From positions 372,001-436,000 of the forward strand of contig NZ_BEWL01000001.1 in the NCBI RefSeq assembly GCF_002723915.1: 64,000 nucleotides of DNA, read 5' to 3'. This DNA comes from Gluconobacter albidus. GTDB taxonomy: Bacteria > Pseudomonadota > Alphaproteobacteria > Acetobacterales > Acetobacteraceae. Of the stretch, positions 39,007 to 49,278 are shown piece by piece (the first letter of the stretch is position 1; each line of letters begins with the position of its first letter). The notes beneath the pieces were generated by a model. It did no database searches and was not told the DNA's origin. It saw nothing but the letters and a program-made list of their open reading frames with translations. The translations under genes and the position numbers were made by a program.

Positions 39007-40014
39007 TCAGATGAAAAATCGTGTTGTTTTCAGGTAGTTCATTAGCCTCCGACGTCGCAGGATAACGCGCCAAGGCGTCAGAATACGGGTCAGGAGCCAC
39101 ATTCTGTTCGCATGGCGGTCTATCCTGCTCAGACCGGCTTGTCCTGATGAATGGAAATACTGTTTGAGCGAATAAAAAGCCTCAAGTTGTGGGAACTGCT
39201 TCAGAAGCTCGACATAAGATGCAATAAAGCGCCCCTGCCACGGCCGTGCTTTTGAGAACCATGGTTTTTCAGCGCCCGTGAAATGAATGATCGACGGCCG
39301 CACAGTGTTCACGAAATTATTTTCGGCGAACATGGTCGTGAAATTGTATTTGGGTGACATAGGCAGTCTTCTGCCGACACACACGGCGTTTAGAGCGCTC
39401 TGATCGTGGAACATGCAGTCTTTGGAGTGATTGACGAAATAATCAAATCCTTCTTTGCAGAGATTGATCCATGTCTCACGCTTTGCAGCCAGAATTCCTG
39501 CATTGAAATAATCCGACTCATGCGAAACCCCGAGTTTTTTGAGGTATTCGCGCGTTTTTTCTCCGGATTTGTCATGTTCTTTTGCTTTAAGAAAATGTCG
39601 ATCAATAGCACCCAACATTTTGCCATCCGGAATGTCGGCATTCGCCAGATCGAAAATTGACCCGACGACCTGAACGTCCCCGTCAATATACAGGATGTTC
39701 TCATATTTCGGATCTATACACGGACCTGTGAAAAAACGTCCCAAAGTTGAAATCGAAATATGTGTTTCTCTGAACGAAAGAGATTCCTGTTCGCTCAATA
39801 CTTTATCAAGATCAAGCTTGATGGTCGTAATGCCGTGATCTGTGACGAGATCCGTGATCGTACGGAAATCTTCATCATTAAGATCCGTTGTGAACAAGAA
39901 GAGATCCGCGACACTCATCGTATCTTTCTGTCGGCTGATCTGCAGCATCGCGAGGATGCTTGGTACCAGGAAATTCCTATCCGCGACAAAGATAATTGCA
40001 GTTTTATGTCCCAA
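39007..40014 (-). CDS. Family 8 glycosyltransferase
   Basis: 335-residue retaining sugar transferase of the LgtC/GT8 type. Features: N-terminal IIFVADRNFLVPS, the metal-binding DxD in ILYIDGDVQVVGSI at about 112-120, NAGILAAKRETW, and IIHFTGAEKPWF near residue 245. The start is TTG 40014, preceded by AAGG. GC content is clearly lower than in the genes to the right. Such enzymes usually modify lipopolysaccharide or exopolysaccharide; next to a prophage end this could be lysogenic conversion or a chromosomal island gene. Confidence 0.85.
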   Translation of the reverse strand: MGHKTAIIFVADRNFLVPSILAMLQISRQKDTMSVADLFLFTTDLNDEDFRTITDLVTDHGITTIKLDLDKVLSEQESLSFRETHISISTLGRFFTGPCIDPKYENILYIDGDVQVVGSIFDLANADIPDGKMLGAIDRHFLKAKEHDKSGEKTREYLKKLGVSHESDYFNAGILAAKRETWINLCKEGFDYFVNHSKDCMFHDQSALNAVCVGRRLPMSPKYNFTTMFAENNFVNTVRPSIIHFTGAEKPWFSKARPWQGRFIASYVELLKQFPQLEAFYSLKQYFHSSGQAGLSRIDRHANRMWLLTRILTPWRVILRRRRLMNYLKTTRFFI

Positions 40015-40243
40015 AACAGGATCCCTTCTCGTTACAACGCCGTCAGATTTTCTTTTGAAGATGCCATACTATTTCATAACTGTTTAGTTAATATTTTTCT
40101 CGGCATTGTCCTGTCGATCGCTCTGCAGGATAACGGAAAAATAATCTCACAATAACGGATTGCAGACATAGTATTCATTGCCTGCATCCATCTGGCATTA
40201 GAGGTAATCATATCAATGGCTGCCCTGCGGAGCAGCACTGATG

Positions 40244-41941
40244 TCACACCAGACTCATGTTGCGGACGTCGATCATTCCGAAATCCGTAATCTTGAGATG
40301 GGGGATGACCGGGAGGGGCAGGAACGCCAGTTGCAGGAACGGCTCCTCTAAAACCACGCCCATCTCTTTCGCGGCCTGTCGCAACACGATCAGATCATCG
40401 CGCACCTGTTCATAGGGGGCGTCGCTCATCAGGCCTGCTACGGGAAGACGCAGTTCCGCCAGCACCTGTCCATCACGGACGGCCACGAAACCGCCGCCAG
40501 TCTTTTCCAGATGGTTCACCGCGCAGGCCATATCGGCGTCACTGGTTCCGACGACACAGATATTATGGCTGTCGTGTCCGACTGAGGATGCCAGTGCTCC
40601 GCGTCCGAGGCCGAAGCCACGAACAAAACCGCGCCCGATATTGTCGTTATGCCCGTGCCGCGCCACGACGCAGACCTTTGCGATATCCTGCGCGGGGTCA
40701 GGCAGAACGGCACCATCGTCTTCCGGAAGATCCAGACGCAGGAATTCGGTAATGATCTGTCCCGGAATGATCCCCATGACCGGACGATCTGTGCCGCTGC
40801 CTTCAATCCGCATATCCCGCGCGCTCACCGGGTTTGGCAGCTGCACGCTGTCCAGCCCGACGGGCGCCACGATCTCGCGCCCTGCAAACAGTGCATCGTT
40901 CACCAGACGCCCGGCGGAAATGACATCGGACACCTGACAACGTTCCAGATCGTCGAGCAGGACGATATCCGCGCGTTTGCCGGGCGCGATCTGTCCGCGA
41001 TCTTTCAGGCCAAAGGCGGTTGCGGCCGAGAGCGAAGCCGCCCGGTATGCAGCCAGAGGCTCCACACCGAGTTCGATCGCCCGGCGGATCAGGAAATCCA
41101 GATGGCCTTCATGAGCAATTTCGAGCGGATTGCGGTCATCGGTGCAGAAGGCAAAGAACGGCGATGTGGCGACGTTCAGCAGCGGGACCAGGGCTTCAAG
41201 ATCCTTGCAGACAGAGCCTTCGCGGATCAGGACTGTCATGCCTTTCCGGACTTTCTCCAGCGCTTCTTCGGCTGCTGTCGCCTCGTGATCGGTCGAAATT
41301 CCGGCTGCCAGATAGCCGTTGAGGGCCTTGCCGCGCATGAGAGGCGCATGGCCGTCGATATGGCCGTCCGCAAAGGCCGCGAGTTTGTCCAAGCAGCCCG
41401 GATCGCCGTTCAGAACGCCCGGGATATTCATGAATTCGGCCAGGCCGATTACTTTGGGATGGTTTCGATAGGGCAGCAGATCATCGACATTCAGAACCGC
41501 TCCTGACGTCTCCATAGCCGTTGCCGGTACGCAGCTTGAGAGATTGACCCGCAAGTCCATGATGGTCCGCTCGGCCGCGGCCAGAAAATAATCGAATGCG
41601 GCGCGGCCCAGCACATTGGCCATTTCGTGCGGATCACAGATGGCGGTCGTTACGCCATGCGGCAGGACGCAACGGTCGAATTCAAACGGCGTGACGAGTG
41701 ATGATTCAACATGCAGATGCGTGTCGATGAAGCCCGGCACGGCGATCCGGCCTGCACCGTCAATCGTCTGCACACCGTCATAGTTACCATAAGTCCCGAC
41801 GATCCGGTCGCCACATATGGCGATATCGGTGGGAACAAGATCACCCGTAACCAGATCGAACAGCCGGACATTGCGGATGACCAGATCGGCGGGTTCGCGT
41901 CCCTGCCCCTGAGCCACCCGGCGCATGATGGTTTTCTGCAT
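40244..41941 (-). CDS. ade: Adenine deaminase
   Basis: 565-residue amidohydrolase converting adenine to hypoxanthine and ammonia in purine salvage. Metal-binding motifs are present: [36 protein letters not shown], plus the C-terminal [12 protein letters not shown] and [13 protein letters not shown] typical of the Ade family. GGAGGA precedes ATG 41941. It is 58 bases after panC on the same strand and may be co-transcribed. Length agrees with bacterial Ade enzymes. Confidence 0.95.
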   Translation of the reverse strand: MQKTIMRRVAQGQGREPADLVIRNVRLFDLVTGDLVPTDIAICGDRIVGTYGNYDGVQTIDGAGRIAVPGFIDTHLHVESSLVTPFEFDRCVLPHGVTTAICDPHEMANVLGRAAFDYFLAAAERTIMDLRVNLSSCVPATAMETSGAVLNVDDLLPYRNHPKVIGLAEFMNIPGVLNGDPGCLDKLAAFADGHIDGHAPLMRGKALNGYLAAGISTDHEATAAEEALEKVRKGMTVLIREGSVCKDLEALVPLLNVATSPFFAFCTDDRNPLEIAHEGHLDFLIRRAIELGVEPLAAYRAASLSAATAFGLKDRGQIAPGKRADIVLLDDLERCQVSDVISAGRLVNDALFAGREIVAPVGLDSVQLPNPVSARDMRIEGSGTDRPVMGIIPGQIITEFLRLDLPEDDGAVLPDPAQDIAKVCVVARHGHNDNIGRGFVRGFGLGRGALASSVGHDSHNICVVGTSDADMACAVNHLEKTGGGFVAVRDGQVLAELRLPVAGLMSDAPYEQVRDDLIVLRQAAKEMGVVLEEPFLQLAFLPLPVIPHLKITDFGMIDVRNMSLV

Positions 41942-41999
41942 GTCTGAAATCCTCCGTCCGTCAGCAATTCATGCTTATACCGCACGAAGGAGACAGATC

Positions 42000-42827
42000 T
42001 CAAAGCGGCATGTTGTCGATCAGCCGGACCGCCCCTGCCTGCACAGCCAGAAGCGCCAGCGCGTTTTCGGAACAGGGGTCTTCGCGGCGGAATGTGTCTG
42101 CATTTACGACCGTAGCATAGTCGATGTCCGGCACGCCGGCCTTTATCAGGCTGACGCGCAGAGCTCCCTCCAGAACGTCCGCGTTACGTTCACCGCTGCG
42201 GAACAGTCGCGATGCTTCCTGCAAAGCCTCATACAGCACCGGGGCTTTCTGGCGGTTTTCTAGCGTCAGGCGCACATTGCGGCTGGACCGCGCGAGGCCG
42301 TCTGTTTCCCGGGCGATGTCGCAGACCACGATTTCGACGGGGATATCCAGATCCGCCACAAAACGGCGGACGACCGCGCATTGCTGGGCATCCTTCTGTC
42401 CGAAATAGGCCCGCTGCGGCTGGACGATGTTGAACAGCTTCGTCACCACCGTTGCCACACCGGAGAAATGTCCGGGGCGGGACTGGCCTTCGAGTTCGTC
42501 CGCAACGCCGCCGACTTCAATGCGGGTTGCGAAACCCGGTGGATAAAGCACGTCCGGCGTTGGCAGGAAGACCAGATCGGCTCCGGCGTCTTTCAGAAGT
42601 GCCAGATCACGGTCCGGATCGCGGGGATAGGAAGCATAGTCTTCGTTCGGGCCGAACTGCGTCGGGTTCACGAAAATGCTGACGGCCACCGCACCATTTT
42701 CGGCCCTGGCTCTGCGGACGAGGCCCAGATGGCCTTCATGCAGGAACCCCATCGTAGGAACGAAGCCGAGCGTCGCATAGCCTTTCCGGGCGGTCCGCAA
42801 CGCCGCGATTGTCTCAAAAACCTGCAT
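42000..42827 (-). CDS. panC: Pantoate--beta-alanine ligase
   Basis: 275-residue pantothenate synthetase (pantoate + beta-alanine + ATP to pantothenate). Shows FVPTMGFLHEGHLGLV with the HIGH-like HEGH, VNPTQFGPNEDYASYPR, GQKDAQQCAVVRR and SSRNVRLT of the family. ATG 42827 with AGGAAAC upstream is preferred over an extension to 42884. Divergent from the flavoprotein gene at 42902; shares a 74-base promoter region with it. Confidence 0.95.
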   Translation of the reverse strand: MQVFETIAALRTARKGYATLGFVPTMGFLHEGHLGLVRRARAENGAVAVSIFVNPTQFGPNEDYASYPRDPDRDLALLKDAGADLVFLPTPDVLYPPGFATRIEVGGVADELEGQSRPGHFSGVATVVTKLFNIVQPQRAYFGQKDAQQCAVVRRFVADLDIPVEIVVCDIARETDGLARSSRNVRLTLENRQKAPVLYEALQEASRLFRSGERNADVLEGALRVSLIKAGVPDIDYATVVNADTFRREDPCSENALALLAVQAGAVRLIDNMPL

Positions 42828-42901
42828 CTGTGTTTCCTTTCCGGCCAGAACCCGCCGCGCAGAACCTGACAAACCCTGCCGCACATGGCAATCAGACGCC
42901 T

Positions 42902-44137
42902 ATGACTACTGCGTCCCCTTCCCCGTCCATCGGCCCATCCATCGCCATTATAGGAGCCGGTCCGGCAGGGCTGTTCGCAGCCGAAATCCTGGCTGCGCGG
43001 GGATGCAGGGTGCAGGTCTTCGACCGGATGCCAAGCGTGGGGCGAAAGCTGCTCATGGCCGGACGCAGCGGGCTGAACCTGACGCATTCGGAACCGCTGG
43101 ACAGGTTTCTGAAGCGTTATGGCAACGCGCAGGACTGGCTCGAACCCGCCATCCGCGCCTTTCCGCCAGAGGCGCTGAGGCAATGGGCGGAAGGCCTCGG
43201 ACAGCCATGTTTTTCCGGCTCTTCAGGGCGGGTGTTTCCCAAAGCCATGAAAGCCTCTCCGCTCCTGCGGGCATGGCTTGAGCGTCTCGCGCAGCAGGGC
43301 GTGACGATCCGGACCCGGCATCGTTTCGTCAGCTGGGAGGGTTCGGACCCTGTTTTCGATACTCCTGACGGCCGGATTTCCGTTCAGGCCGATGCGACCC
43401 TCCTGACACTGGGGGGCGCAAGCTGGTCCCGTCTGGGGTCGGACGGTCTCTGGGCAGACCTGCTGCCGGATGACACCGCGCCTTTCGCACCCGCAAACTG
43501 CGGCTTCCTGCCCGACTGGCCAGCCGATTTCGCAGCAAGGCACGACGGTAGCGTCCTGCATTCGGTCGGGCTGTCTTTTAACGAACAACACAGCCGGGGC
43601 GACCTGACCATCACGGCCCGCGGGCTTGAAGGATCGGCGCTTTATGCGCTCTCGGCTGCATTGCGGGACGCGATCCGGCGCGACGGGCGGGCAGTTCTCA
43701 CGCTCGATCTACGCCCCACACTTTCGAACGACGAGGTTCTGAAACGCCTGCTGGCCCAGCGCGAGCGTGAAAGCCAGACCAACCGCCTGCGGAAAGCACT
43801 CGCACTGGATGCGCTGTCCCGCGAGCTTCTGAAGTTCGCTACTTCCAAAGACGCCACGCCCCTTCAGCTGGCCCACACCCTCAAGGCCCTCCCCCTGCCG
43901 CTGATCGGCATGGACACGCTCGATCGTGCCATCTCGACCGCAGGCGGTGTGCGGCGGGACGCCATGGATGCACGCTTCATGCTGACGTCCCGCCCCGGCG
44001 TGTTTGTGGCCGGGGAAATGCTGGACTGGGAGGCCCCAACGGGCGGCTATCTGCTTCAGGGGTGTTTTTCCACCGCTTATGCGGCGGCAAATGGTGTCCT
44101 TGGGTGGCTAGAATCGCGCAACTCGGCTATCGCCTGA
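42902..44137 (+). CDS. FAD-dependent flavoprotein (HI0933/PP_4765-like)
   Basis: 411 residues with an N-terminal Rossmann FAD fingerprint (IAIIGAGPAGLFAAEILAAR, then MPSVGRKLLMAGRSGLNLTH) and a C-terminal DWEAPTGGYLLQGCFSTAYA, diagnostic of the BaiN/HI0933-like family, PP_4765 branch. The reaction is not established for this branch. The gene lies four bases before the HerA-like ATPase and is probably co-transcribed with it. Confidence 0.88.
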   Translation: MTTASPSPSIGPSIAIIGAGPAGLFAAEILAARGCRVQVFDRMPSVGRKLLMAGRSGLNLTHSEPLDRFLKRYGNAQDWLEPAIRAFPPEALRQWAEGLGQPCFSGSSGRVFPKAMKASPLLRAWLERLAQQGVTIRTRHRFVSWEGSDPVFDTPDGRISVQADATLLTLGGASWSRLGSDGLWADLLPDDTAPFAPANCGFLPDWPADFAARHDGSVLHSVGLSFNEQHSRGDLTITARGLEGSALYALSAALRDAIRRDGRAVLTLDLRPTLSNDEVLKRLLAQRERESQTNRLRKALALDALSRELLKFATSKDATPLQLAHTLKALPLPLIGMDTLDRAISTAGGVRRDAMDARFMLTSRPGVFVAGEMLDWEAPTGGYLLQGCFSTAYAAANGVLGWLESRNSAIA

Positions 44138-44141
44138 CACC

Positions 44142-45581
44142 ATGACATCCATCGTTCTCGGACAGGGCCGCGACGGCTCCGACACCTGCATTGATCTGCC
44201 GGAACTCCTGGCCACGCGCCTGCTGGTCCAGGGCAATTCCGGCTCTGGGAAATCGCATCTCCTGCGACGCCTGCTGGAGCAGACGGCAACCCTCGTCCAG
44301 CAGGTGATGATTGATCCGGAAGGCGATTTCGTCACTCTCGCCGACCATTACGGCCATCTGGTAATCGACGTCGAAGACCAGTCCGAAGCCAGCCTTCGCG
44401 CCGCAGGTGAGCGCGTGCGGGCGCATCGGGCCTCCGTGGTGCTGAACCTCGAACAGGTTGAAGCCGAAATGCAGCTTCGGGCGGCCGGCGCGTTCCTCAA
44501 CGGCATGTTCGAAGCCCCACGTGCGCACTGGTATCCTGCCCTCGTGGTGGTGGACGAAGCGCAGCTTTTCGCCCCCGTGACCAGCGGCGACACATCGGAC
44601 GAAGCGCGCCGCCTGTCGCTTGGCGCCATGACGAACCTGATGTGCCGTGGCCGAAAACGCGGTCTGGCAGGCGTGATCGCCACCCAGCGTCTGGCGAAGC
44701 TGGCGAAGAACGTTGCGGCAGAAGCGTCCAACTTCCTGATGGGCCGGACGTTCCTCGATATCGACATGGCGCGCGCGGCCGACCTTCTGGGCATGGAGCG
44801 ACGGGCGGCGGAATCCTTCCGCGATCTGGCGCGCGGTCAGTTCATGGCGCTTGGCCCGGCGCTGAGCCGACGTCCGAAACTCGTGGCCATCGGCCCTGTC
44901 ACAACCGCAAGCCATGCCACCGGTCCGGTTCTCGTGCCGCTTGAGCCGGTTTCAGCCGAAGACCTGCGGGACATCATTCTCGAGCCGGTCCATGAGTTCA
45001 CGCCCCGCGCGCGTCGGGAATCCCGCCCCCCTCCGCCGGACCTTCTCGCCCAGCTCGATGCCTACGGGGCCGAGCGTGAGGCCGAAGAACCCGCTCCCGC
45101 CGCCATCAGCGTCGAGGCCGACCCCGACCAGCTGTGGTCGCTGGTTACCGAAGTCGTGGCCGGAGACGGGTCGGACTACAAACCGCTGGCGACCCTGTAT
45201 CAGGACTTCCAGCTCAGGGCACGTATTCAGGGCCTGTCGCGCAATGTGCTTGAACTGGGATCTTTCAACCGGATGCTGGCCACGATCCGCGCTGGGATGG
45301 ACCGGGAGCGCTCCGAAAGCGAAGAGTGGAAGCAGGCCCAGACAGTCGCCGCGACCCTGCCGGAAGACGTGCAGGGCGTTTTCCTGCTGCTCGCCCGCAC
45401 GGCGCTGGATGCGGAAATCTGCCCGGACGATGATGCGCTGGCCCGCGCCTATGGGACGCATTCTCTGGGCCGTGCGCGCCGTCAGCTCAACTATCTGGAA
45501 GAGCGGGAGGTCATCGTTCTTCAGGATACGCCTCTGGGGCGCCGGGTCGCGATCGTCGGGCTGGGCTGGCAAACGGCCTGA
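44142..45581 (+). CDS. HerA-like DUF87 ATPase
   Basis: 479 residues. Walker A GNSGSGKSHLL near residue 32, Walker B ALVVVDEAQLFAP, and ATQRLAKLAKNV with sensor residues place it with HerA/FtsK-like DUF87 ATPases, hexameric DNA motors or helicases. The C-terminal third (about 330-479) is a helical region with a winged-helix-like end (LNYLEEREVIVLQDTPLGRR). No NurA nuclease gene is adjacent, so its partner is unknown. Confidence 0.85.
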   Translation: MTSIVLGQGRDGSDTCIDLPELLATRLLVQGNSGSGKSHLLRRLLEQTATLVQQVMIDPEGDFVTLADHYGHLVIDVEDQSEASLRAAGERVRAHRASVVLNLEQVEAEMQLRAAGAFLNGMFEAPRAHWYPALVVVDEAQLFAPVTSGDTSDEARRLSLGAMTNLMCRGRKRGLAGVIATQRLAKLAKNVAAEASNFLMGRTFLDIDMARAADLLGMERRAAESFRDLARGQFMALGPALSRRPKLVAIGPVTTASHATGPVLVPLEPVSAEDLRDIILEPVHEFTPRARRESRPPPPDLLAQLDAYGAEREAEEPAPAAISVEADPDQLWSLVTEVVAGDGSDYKPLATLYQDFQLRARIQGLSRNVLELGSFNRMLATIRAGMDRERSESEEWKQAQTVAATLPEDVQGVFLLLARTALDAEICPDDDALARAYGTHSLGRARRQLNYLEEREVIVLQDTPLGRRVAIVGLGWQTA

Positions 45582-45621
45582 CTGTCATAATTCTGTCACT
45601 GCACGTTCACAGGAGCTTCAC
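45582..45621 (+). promoter_or_regulatory. Pho-box-like direct repeats upstream of TonB receptor
   Basis: CTGTCAT (45582), CTGTCAC (45593), CGTTCAC (45604) and GCTTCAC (45615) are spaced exactly 11 bases apart. The first two with their 4-base AATT spacer match the PhoB binding consensus. They lie 70-110 bases before the TonB receptor ATG. Confidence 0.72.
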
Positions 45622-45689
45622 ACGCAGTTCTTTAAGGAAAGATTAGGGTCCGCCGCGTCCGATCCCTTCTTGCTCCGGAAAGATCTTCG

Positions 45690-48083
45690 ATGCCGCGCAA
45701 CCTGCTGCGTTCCCGCCTGCTCCTGACTGTTTTCTGCTCGCCATTTGCGCTGGCTGCCGCTCTTCCCCACCCCGCCAGTGCCGCTGCGACTGGAACGAAA
45801 AAAGCCACACCGGCCAAACATGCTGCCAAAAACGACGCCAAACACAAGGCTAGGGTGGATGCCGTGGCCGGGGGGACGGAACAGCTTGTCATCACGGCAC
45901 GGCGCACACGTTCCGAACAGGGGCTGAGCCATGTGCAGATCCAGCGGATCCTTCCGGGCGTGAACCCGGTCAAGGCGCTGGAAATGCTGCCGGGCGTCGT
46001 GTTCAACAACGCCGATCCCTGGGGTAACAACGAGCAGAACTCCTCGCTTTATGTTCACGGGTTCAACCAGAACCAGCTCGGCTACACGCTCGACGGCATT
46101 CCGCTCGGCGATCAGGCTTACGGCAACTACAACGGCCTCTCTCCGCAGCGCGCAGCCATCAGCGAGAACATCGGATCGGCTTCGGTTTCGTCCGGTGCAG
46201 GTGCGCTTGGCACAGCCTCCACGTCCAACCTTGGCGGAACGCTCCAGTTCACCACGCAGGACCCGCTGAAGAAGCGCGGCGCGCAGATCGAGCAGGTTTT
46301 CGGAAGCTGGTCTACGTTCCGCACCTTCGCCCGCCTCGATACGGGTGAGTTCGGCAATGGCAACTCAGCCTATGTTTCTTTCGCACGTCAGGACGCACGC
46401 GCCTGGGACTTCGCCGGCCATCAGGGCGGCTATCAGGTCAACGCGAAGTTCGTCCACAACAGCGAACATGACCATTTCTCGACGTTCTTCGACTGGTCCC
46501 AGAAGGTCGAGCCCAACGAAGACAGCGTTACGCTGCCGCAGGGTTATGGCATTTATGTTCGCCCGTTCACCTATCCCAATTTCAATTACGCCAAGGCCAA
46601 CGCCAATGCGGTCGGCCTGAACTATCGCAATTATTACTCTGCGGCCCAGCGCGAGGACTTCCTCGCCTATTCCAAGTGGACGCATGATTTCAGCGAAAAC
46701 CTGCACTGGGACAACAGCATCTATTATCACCATGATCTGGGTGAAGGTGTTGTAGCCGGTCCGATTTCGGCCGCCGGCCTGCCGACGCTGTTCGCCGCCT
46801 ATTTCCCGGGTCAGGATCTGAACACCGTCTTCGGCGGTTCGGGCTATGCAACCCGCACGACCGAATACTGGGACAACCGCGGTGGCCTGATGTCCACGCT
46901 GCGCTACCATCTCGGCAAGCACTCGATCGAGCTTGGCGGCTGGTATGAGCGCAACAACAACACCCAGGCCCGTCGCTGGTATCCGCTGAACGCCAACAAC
47001 CCGACCACGCCTTACGAGCGCCAGCAGAACGCCCTGATCGACCAGTACACCAACAATTTCTACACCAACACGTTCGTCACGCATCTGCAGGACAACTGGC
47101 AGATCTCCAAGAATTTCTCGCTGATGGCGGGCTTCAAGTCCGAACTGGTCTATACCAACGGCACGCTTCCGGTGGCCGCAAAGCCGGGTTCGCTTTCCCC
47201 GTCCTATGCCGTGACGGCACCGGGTGGCGAAATCGACGCCGCCAAGCCGTTCCTGCCCGCTTTCGGCGCAGTCTGGGATATCACGAAGCACGAGCAGTGG
47301 TTTGCCAACATCCAGGAGAACATGCGCTCCTTCCAGGATGCGGGCTATGGCAACGCCACCCCGTGGGGCGCGACCAGCCAGGCCGCTTTCGAAGAGTTCA
47401 AGAAGAACGGCAAGCCCGAAACCTCATGGACCTACGAAACCGGTCTGCGTGAGCACCGCCAGATCCATCTCGGCCCGCTGACGGCGATCGAAGGTCAGGT
47501 CGAATACTATCACGTTCACTTCTCAAACCGCCTGCTGGCCGTCGCAACGACGCAGACCCTGTCGTCCATCATCGGCTCGGCCACCACGCTTGCGAACGTG
47601 GGTTCGGTTACGACGGATGGTATGGATTTCTCCTTCACCACCCATTTCGGTCCGCATTTCTCGCTGTACAACGCGCTGTCCTACAACAAGTCCACCTACA
47701 ACGATAACTACAGCACGGGTTCGAGCATCATCCACACGGCAGGTAAGGACGTTGTGGGCATGCCGGACTGGTCGGAGAAGTTCGTCTTCACCACCAACTG
47801 GGGCAATGCCTACGGCCAGTTCACCGGTGATGTCATCGGCAAGCGTTATGCGACCTACACCAACGACATGTGGGCTGCACCCTACGCCCAGTTCAACTTG
47901 AACGCAGGTTATACGTTCCACAATATTCCGCATCTGGCGTCGCTGAAGGTTCAGGGCAATATTACCAACCTGACAAACACGAAGGGATGGTCCACGATCA
48001 ATGCCACCCAGACTGCGGGTCAGTTCTCGGCCTTTCCCATCGCGCCGCGCATGTTCTTCCTGAGCCTGAGCGCCGCCCTGTAA
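45690..48083 (+). CDS. TonB-dependent outer membrane receptor
   Basis: 797 residues. A Sec signal peptide (about 1-33), then a short basic linker and a TonB-box-like EQLVITARR, plug domain (VNPVKALEMLPGVVFNNADP, YVHGFNQNQLGYTLDGIPLG) and a beta-barrel ending in MFFLSLSAAL. It is followed after 13 bases by a glycerophosphodiesterase and preceded by a Pho-box-like site, so the substrate may be a phosphorylated compound rather than a siderophore. That substrate is inference. Confidence 0.93.
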   Translation: MPRNLLRSRLLLTVFCSPFALAAALPHPASAAATGTKKATPAKHAAKNDAKHKARVDAVAGGTEQLVITARRTRSEQGLSHVQIQRILPGVNPVKALEMLPGVVFNNADPWGNNEQNSSLYVHGFNQNQLGYTLDGIPLGDQAYGNYNGLSPQRAAISENIGSASVSSGAGALGTASTSNLGGTLQFTTQDPLKKRGAQIEQVFGSWSTFRTFARLDTGEFGNGNSAYVSFARQDARAWDFAGHQGGYQVNAKFVHNSEHDHFSTFFDWSQKVEPNEDSVTLPQGYGIYVRPFTYPNFNYAKANANAVGLNYRNYYSAAQREDFLAYSKWTHDFSENLHWDNSIYYHHDLGEGVVAGPISAAGLPTLFAAYFPGQDLNTVFGGSGYATRTTEYWDNRGGLMSTLRYHLGKHSIELGGWYERNNNTQARRWYPLNANNPTTPYERQQNALIDQYTNNFYTNTFVTHLQDNWQISKNFSLMAGFKSELVYTNGTLPVAAKPGSLSPSYAVTAPGGEIDAAKPFLPAFGAVWDITKHEQWFANIQENMRSFQDAGYGNATPWGATSQAAFEEFKKNGKPETSWTYETGLREHRQIHLGPLTAIEGQVEYYHVHFSNRLLAVATTQTLSSIIGSATTLANVGSVTTDGMDFSFTTHFGPHFSLYNALSYNKSTYNDNYSTGSSIIHTAGKDVVGMPDWSEKFVFTTNWGNAYGQFTGDVIGKRYATYTNDMWAAPYAQFNLNAGYTFHNIPHLASLKVQGNITNLTNTKGWSTINATQTAGQFSAFPIAPRMFFLSLSAAL

Positions 48084-48096
48084 GGAACACTGCTCC

Positions 48097-49203
48097 ATGC
48101 TGACACGTCGCCAGAGCCTCGGCCTGCTCGCAGCAGGGCTTCCCGCCCTGCATCTGCGGGCGAAAGCCGCGCCCTCACTGGCGCCGAAGCCACTCGTATT
48201 CGCCCATCGCGGGGCTTCGGCCCTGCGCCCCGAACACACGCTGGCCTCCTATGCCCGCGCCATGATGGATGGCGCGGATTTCATCGAGCCGGATCTCGTC
48301 ATGACGCGCGACGGTCATCTGGTTGTCCGCCACGAAAGCAACATTGTCGGGACCACGGATGTTTCGGAACGTCCGGAATTCGCTTCCCGTCACCGGTCTC
48401 TCAAGATCGACGGACGGGTCGAAACCGGCTGGTTCACCACGGACTTCACGCTGGCCGAACTCAAAACCCTCCGTGCCCGTGAGCGCCTGTCCACGATCCG
48501 CGTCCACAACACGCGCTATGACGACCACTTCGAAATCCCGACCTTCGAGGAGGTCATCGAACAGGTCGCGGCTCAGTCGGCGGCGACGGGCAAGGTTTTC
48601 GGTCTGGTGCCGGAAATCAAGCACTCCACTTATTTCAACAGCCTTGGCCTCAATCCCGAAGCCGCGTTTCTCCAGACCATCGCGGCACACGACTACACCC
48701 GGCAGGCACCGCTGGAACTCCAGTCCTTCGAAACCGGAAATCTGGGACGCATCCGGGCTGATGTCCTCTCCATCAATCCGCAGGCGCGTCTCATGCTGCT
48801 GATGGGTGAGCGCAAGGACATACCGCCCGATCTTCTGGCAGACGGCAAGACCACGACTTTTGGCGATCTCATGACGCCTGAAGGCCTTAAGGAAGTCCGG
48901 CGCTATGCCGACGTGATCGGACCGTCCAACACGGACCTGATCCCGCGTGACAGCAAGGGCGCGTGGATGGAGCCATCCAGCCTCGTCACGGATGCCCATC
49001 GTGCCGGGCTTCTGGTGCATTCCTATACGGCACGGCCGGAAAACCATTTCCTCCCCGCACAGCTTCGCAGTACCGCAGGCGATGCGGCTCGCAATCCCGA
49101 GGGCATGATCGCGGAACTGCGCCGCTATCTGGACATGGGCATCGACGGCTTCTTTACCGACGATCCCGCTCTAGGGCGCAAAGCCGTCGATGGAACGATC
49201 TGA
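48097..49203 (+). CDS. glpQ: Periplasmic glycerophosphodiester phosphodiesterase
   Basis: 368-residue enzyme hydrolysing glycerophosphodiesters to glycerol 3-phosphate and an alcohol. N-terminal twin-arginine signal (TRRQSLGLLAAG). Catalytic GDPD signature: FAHRGASALRPEHTL, FIEPDLVMTRDGHLVVRHE, a later VPEIKHS and C-terminal GIDGFFTDDP. Follows E. coli GlpQ in layout and length. Probably in one transcript with the TonB receptor; a strong terminator follows. Confidence 0.93.
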   Translation: MLTRRQSLGLLAAGLPALHLRAKAAPSLAPKPLVFAHRGASALRPEHTLASYARAMMDGADFIEPDLVMTRDGHLVVRHESNIVGTTDVSERPEFASRHRSLKIDGRVETGWFTTDFTLAELKTLRARERLSTIRVHNTRYDDHFEIPTFEEVIEQVAAQSAATGKVFGLVPEIKHSTYFNSLGLNPEAAFLQTIAAHDYTRQAPLELQSFETGNLGRIRADVLSINPQARLMLLMGERKDIPPDLLADGKTTTFGDLMTPEGLKEVRRYADVIGPSNTDLIPRDSKGAWMEPSSLVTDAHRAGLLVHSYTARPENHFLPAQLRSTAGDAARNPEGMIAELRRYLDMGIDGFFTDDPALGRKAVDGTI

Positions 49204-49216
49204 CGCCAGCCAGATC

Positions 49217-49265
49217 CCCACAAAAAAGGAGGCTCTCCCAAAAGGGGCGCCTCCTTTTTTGTGGG
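49217..49265. terminator. Strong bidirectional intrinsic terminator
   Basis: CCCACAAAAAAGGAGGC (49217-49233) pairs over 17 bases with GCCTCCTTTTTTGTGGG (49249-49265). It lies between the convergent glpQ and DJ-1-like genes and can end both transcripts. Confidence 0.93.
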
Positions 49266-49278
49266 ACCGTCAGGGACT

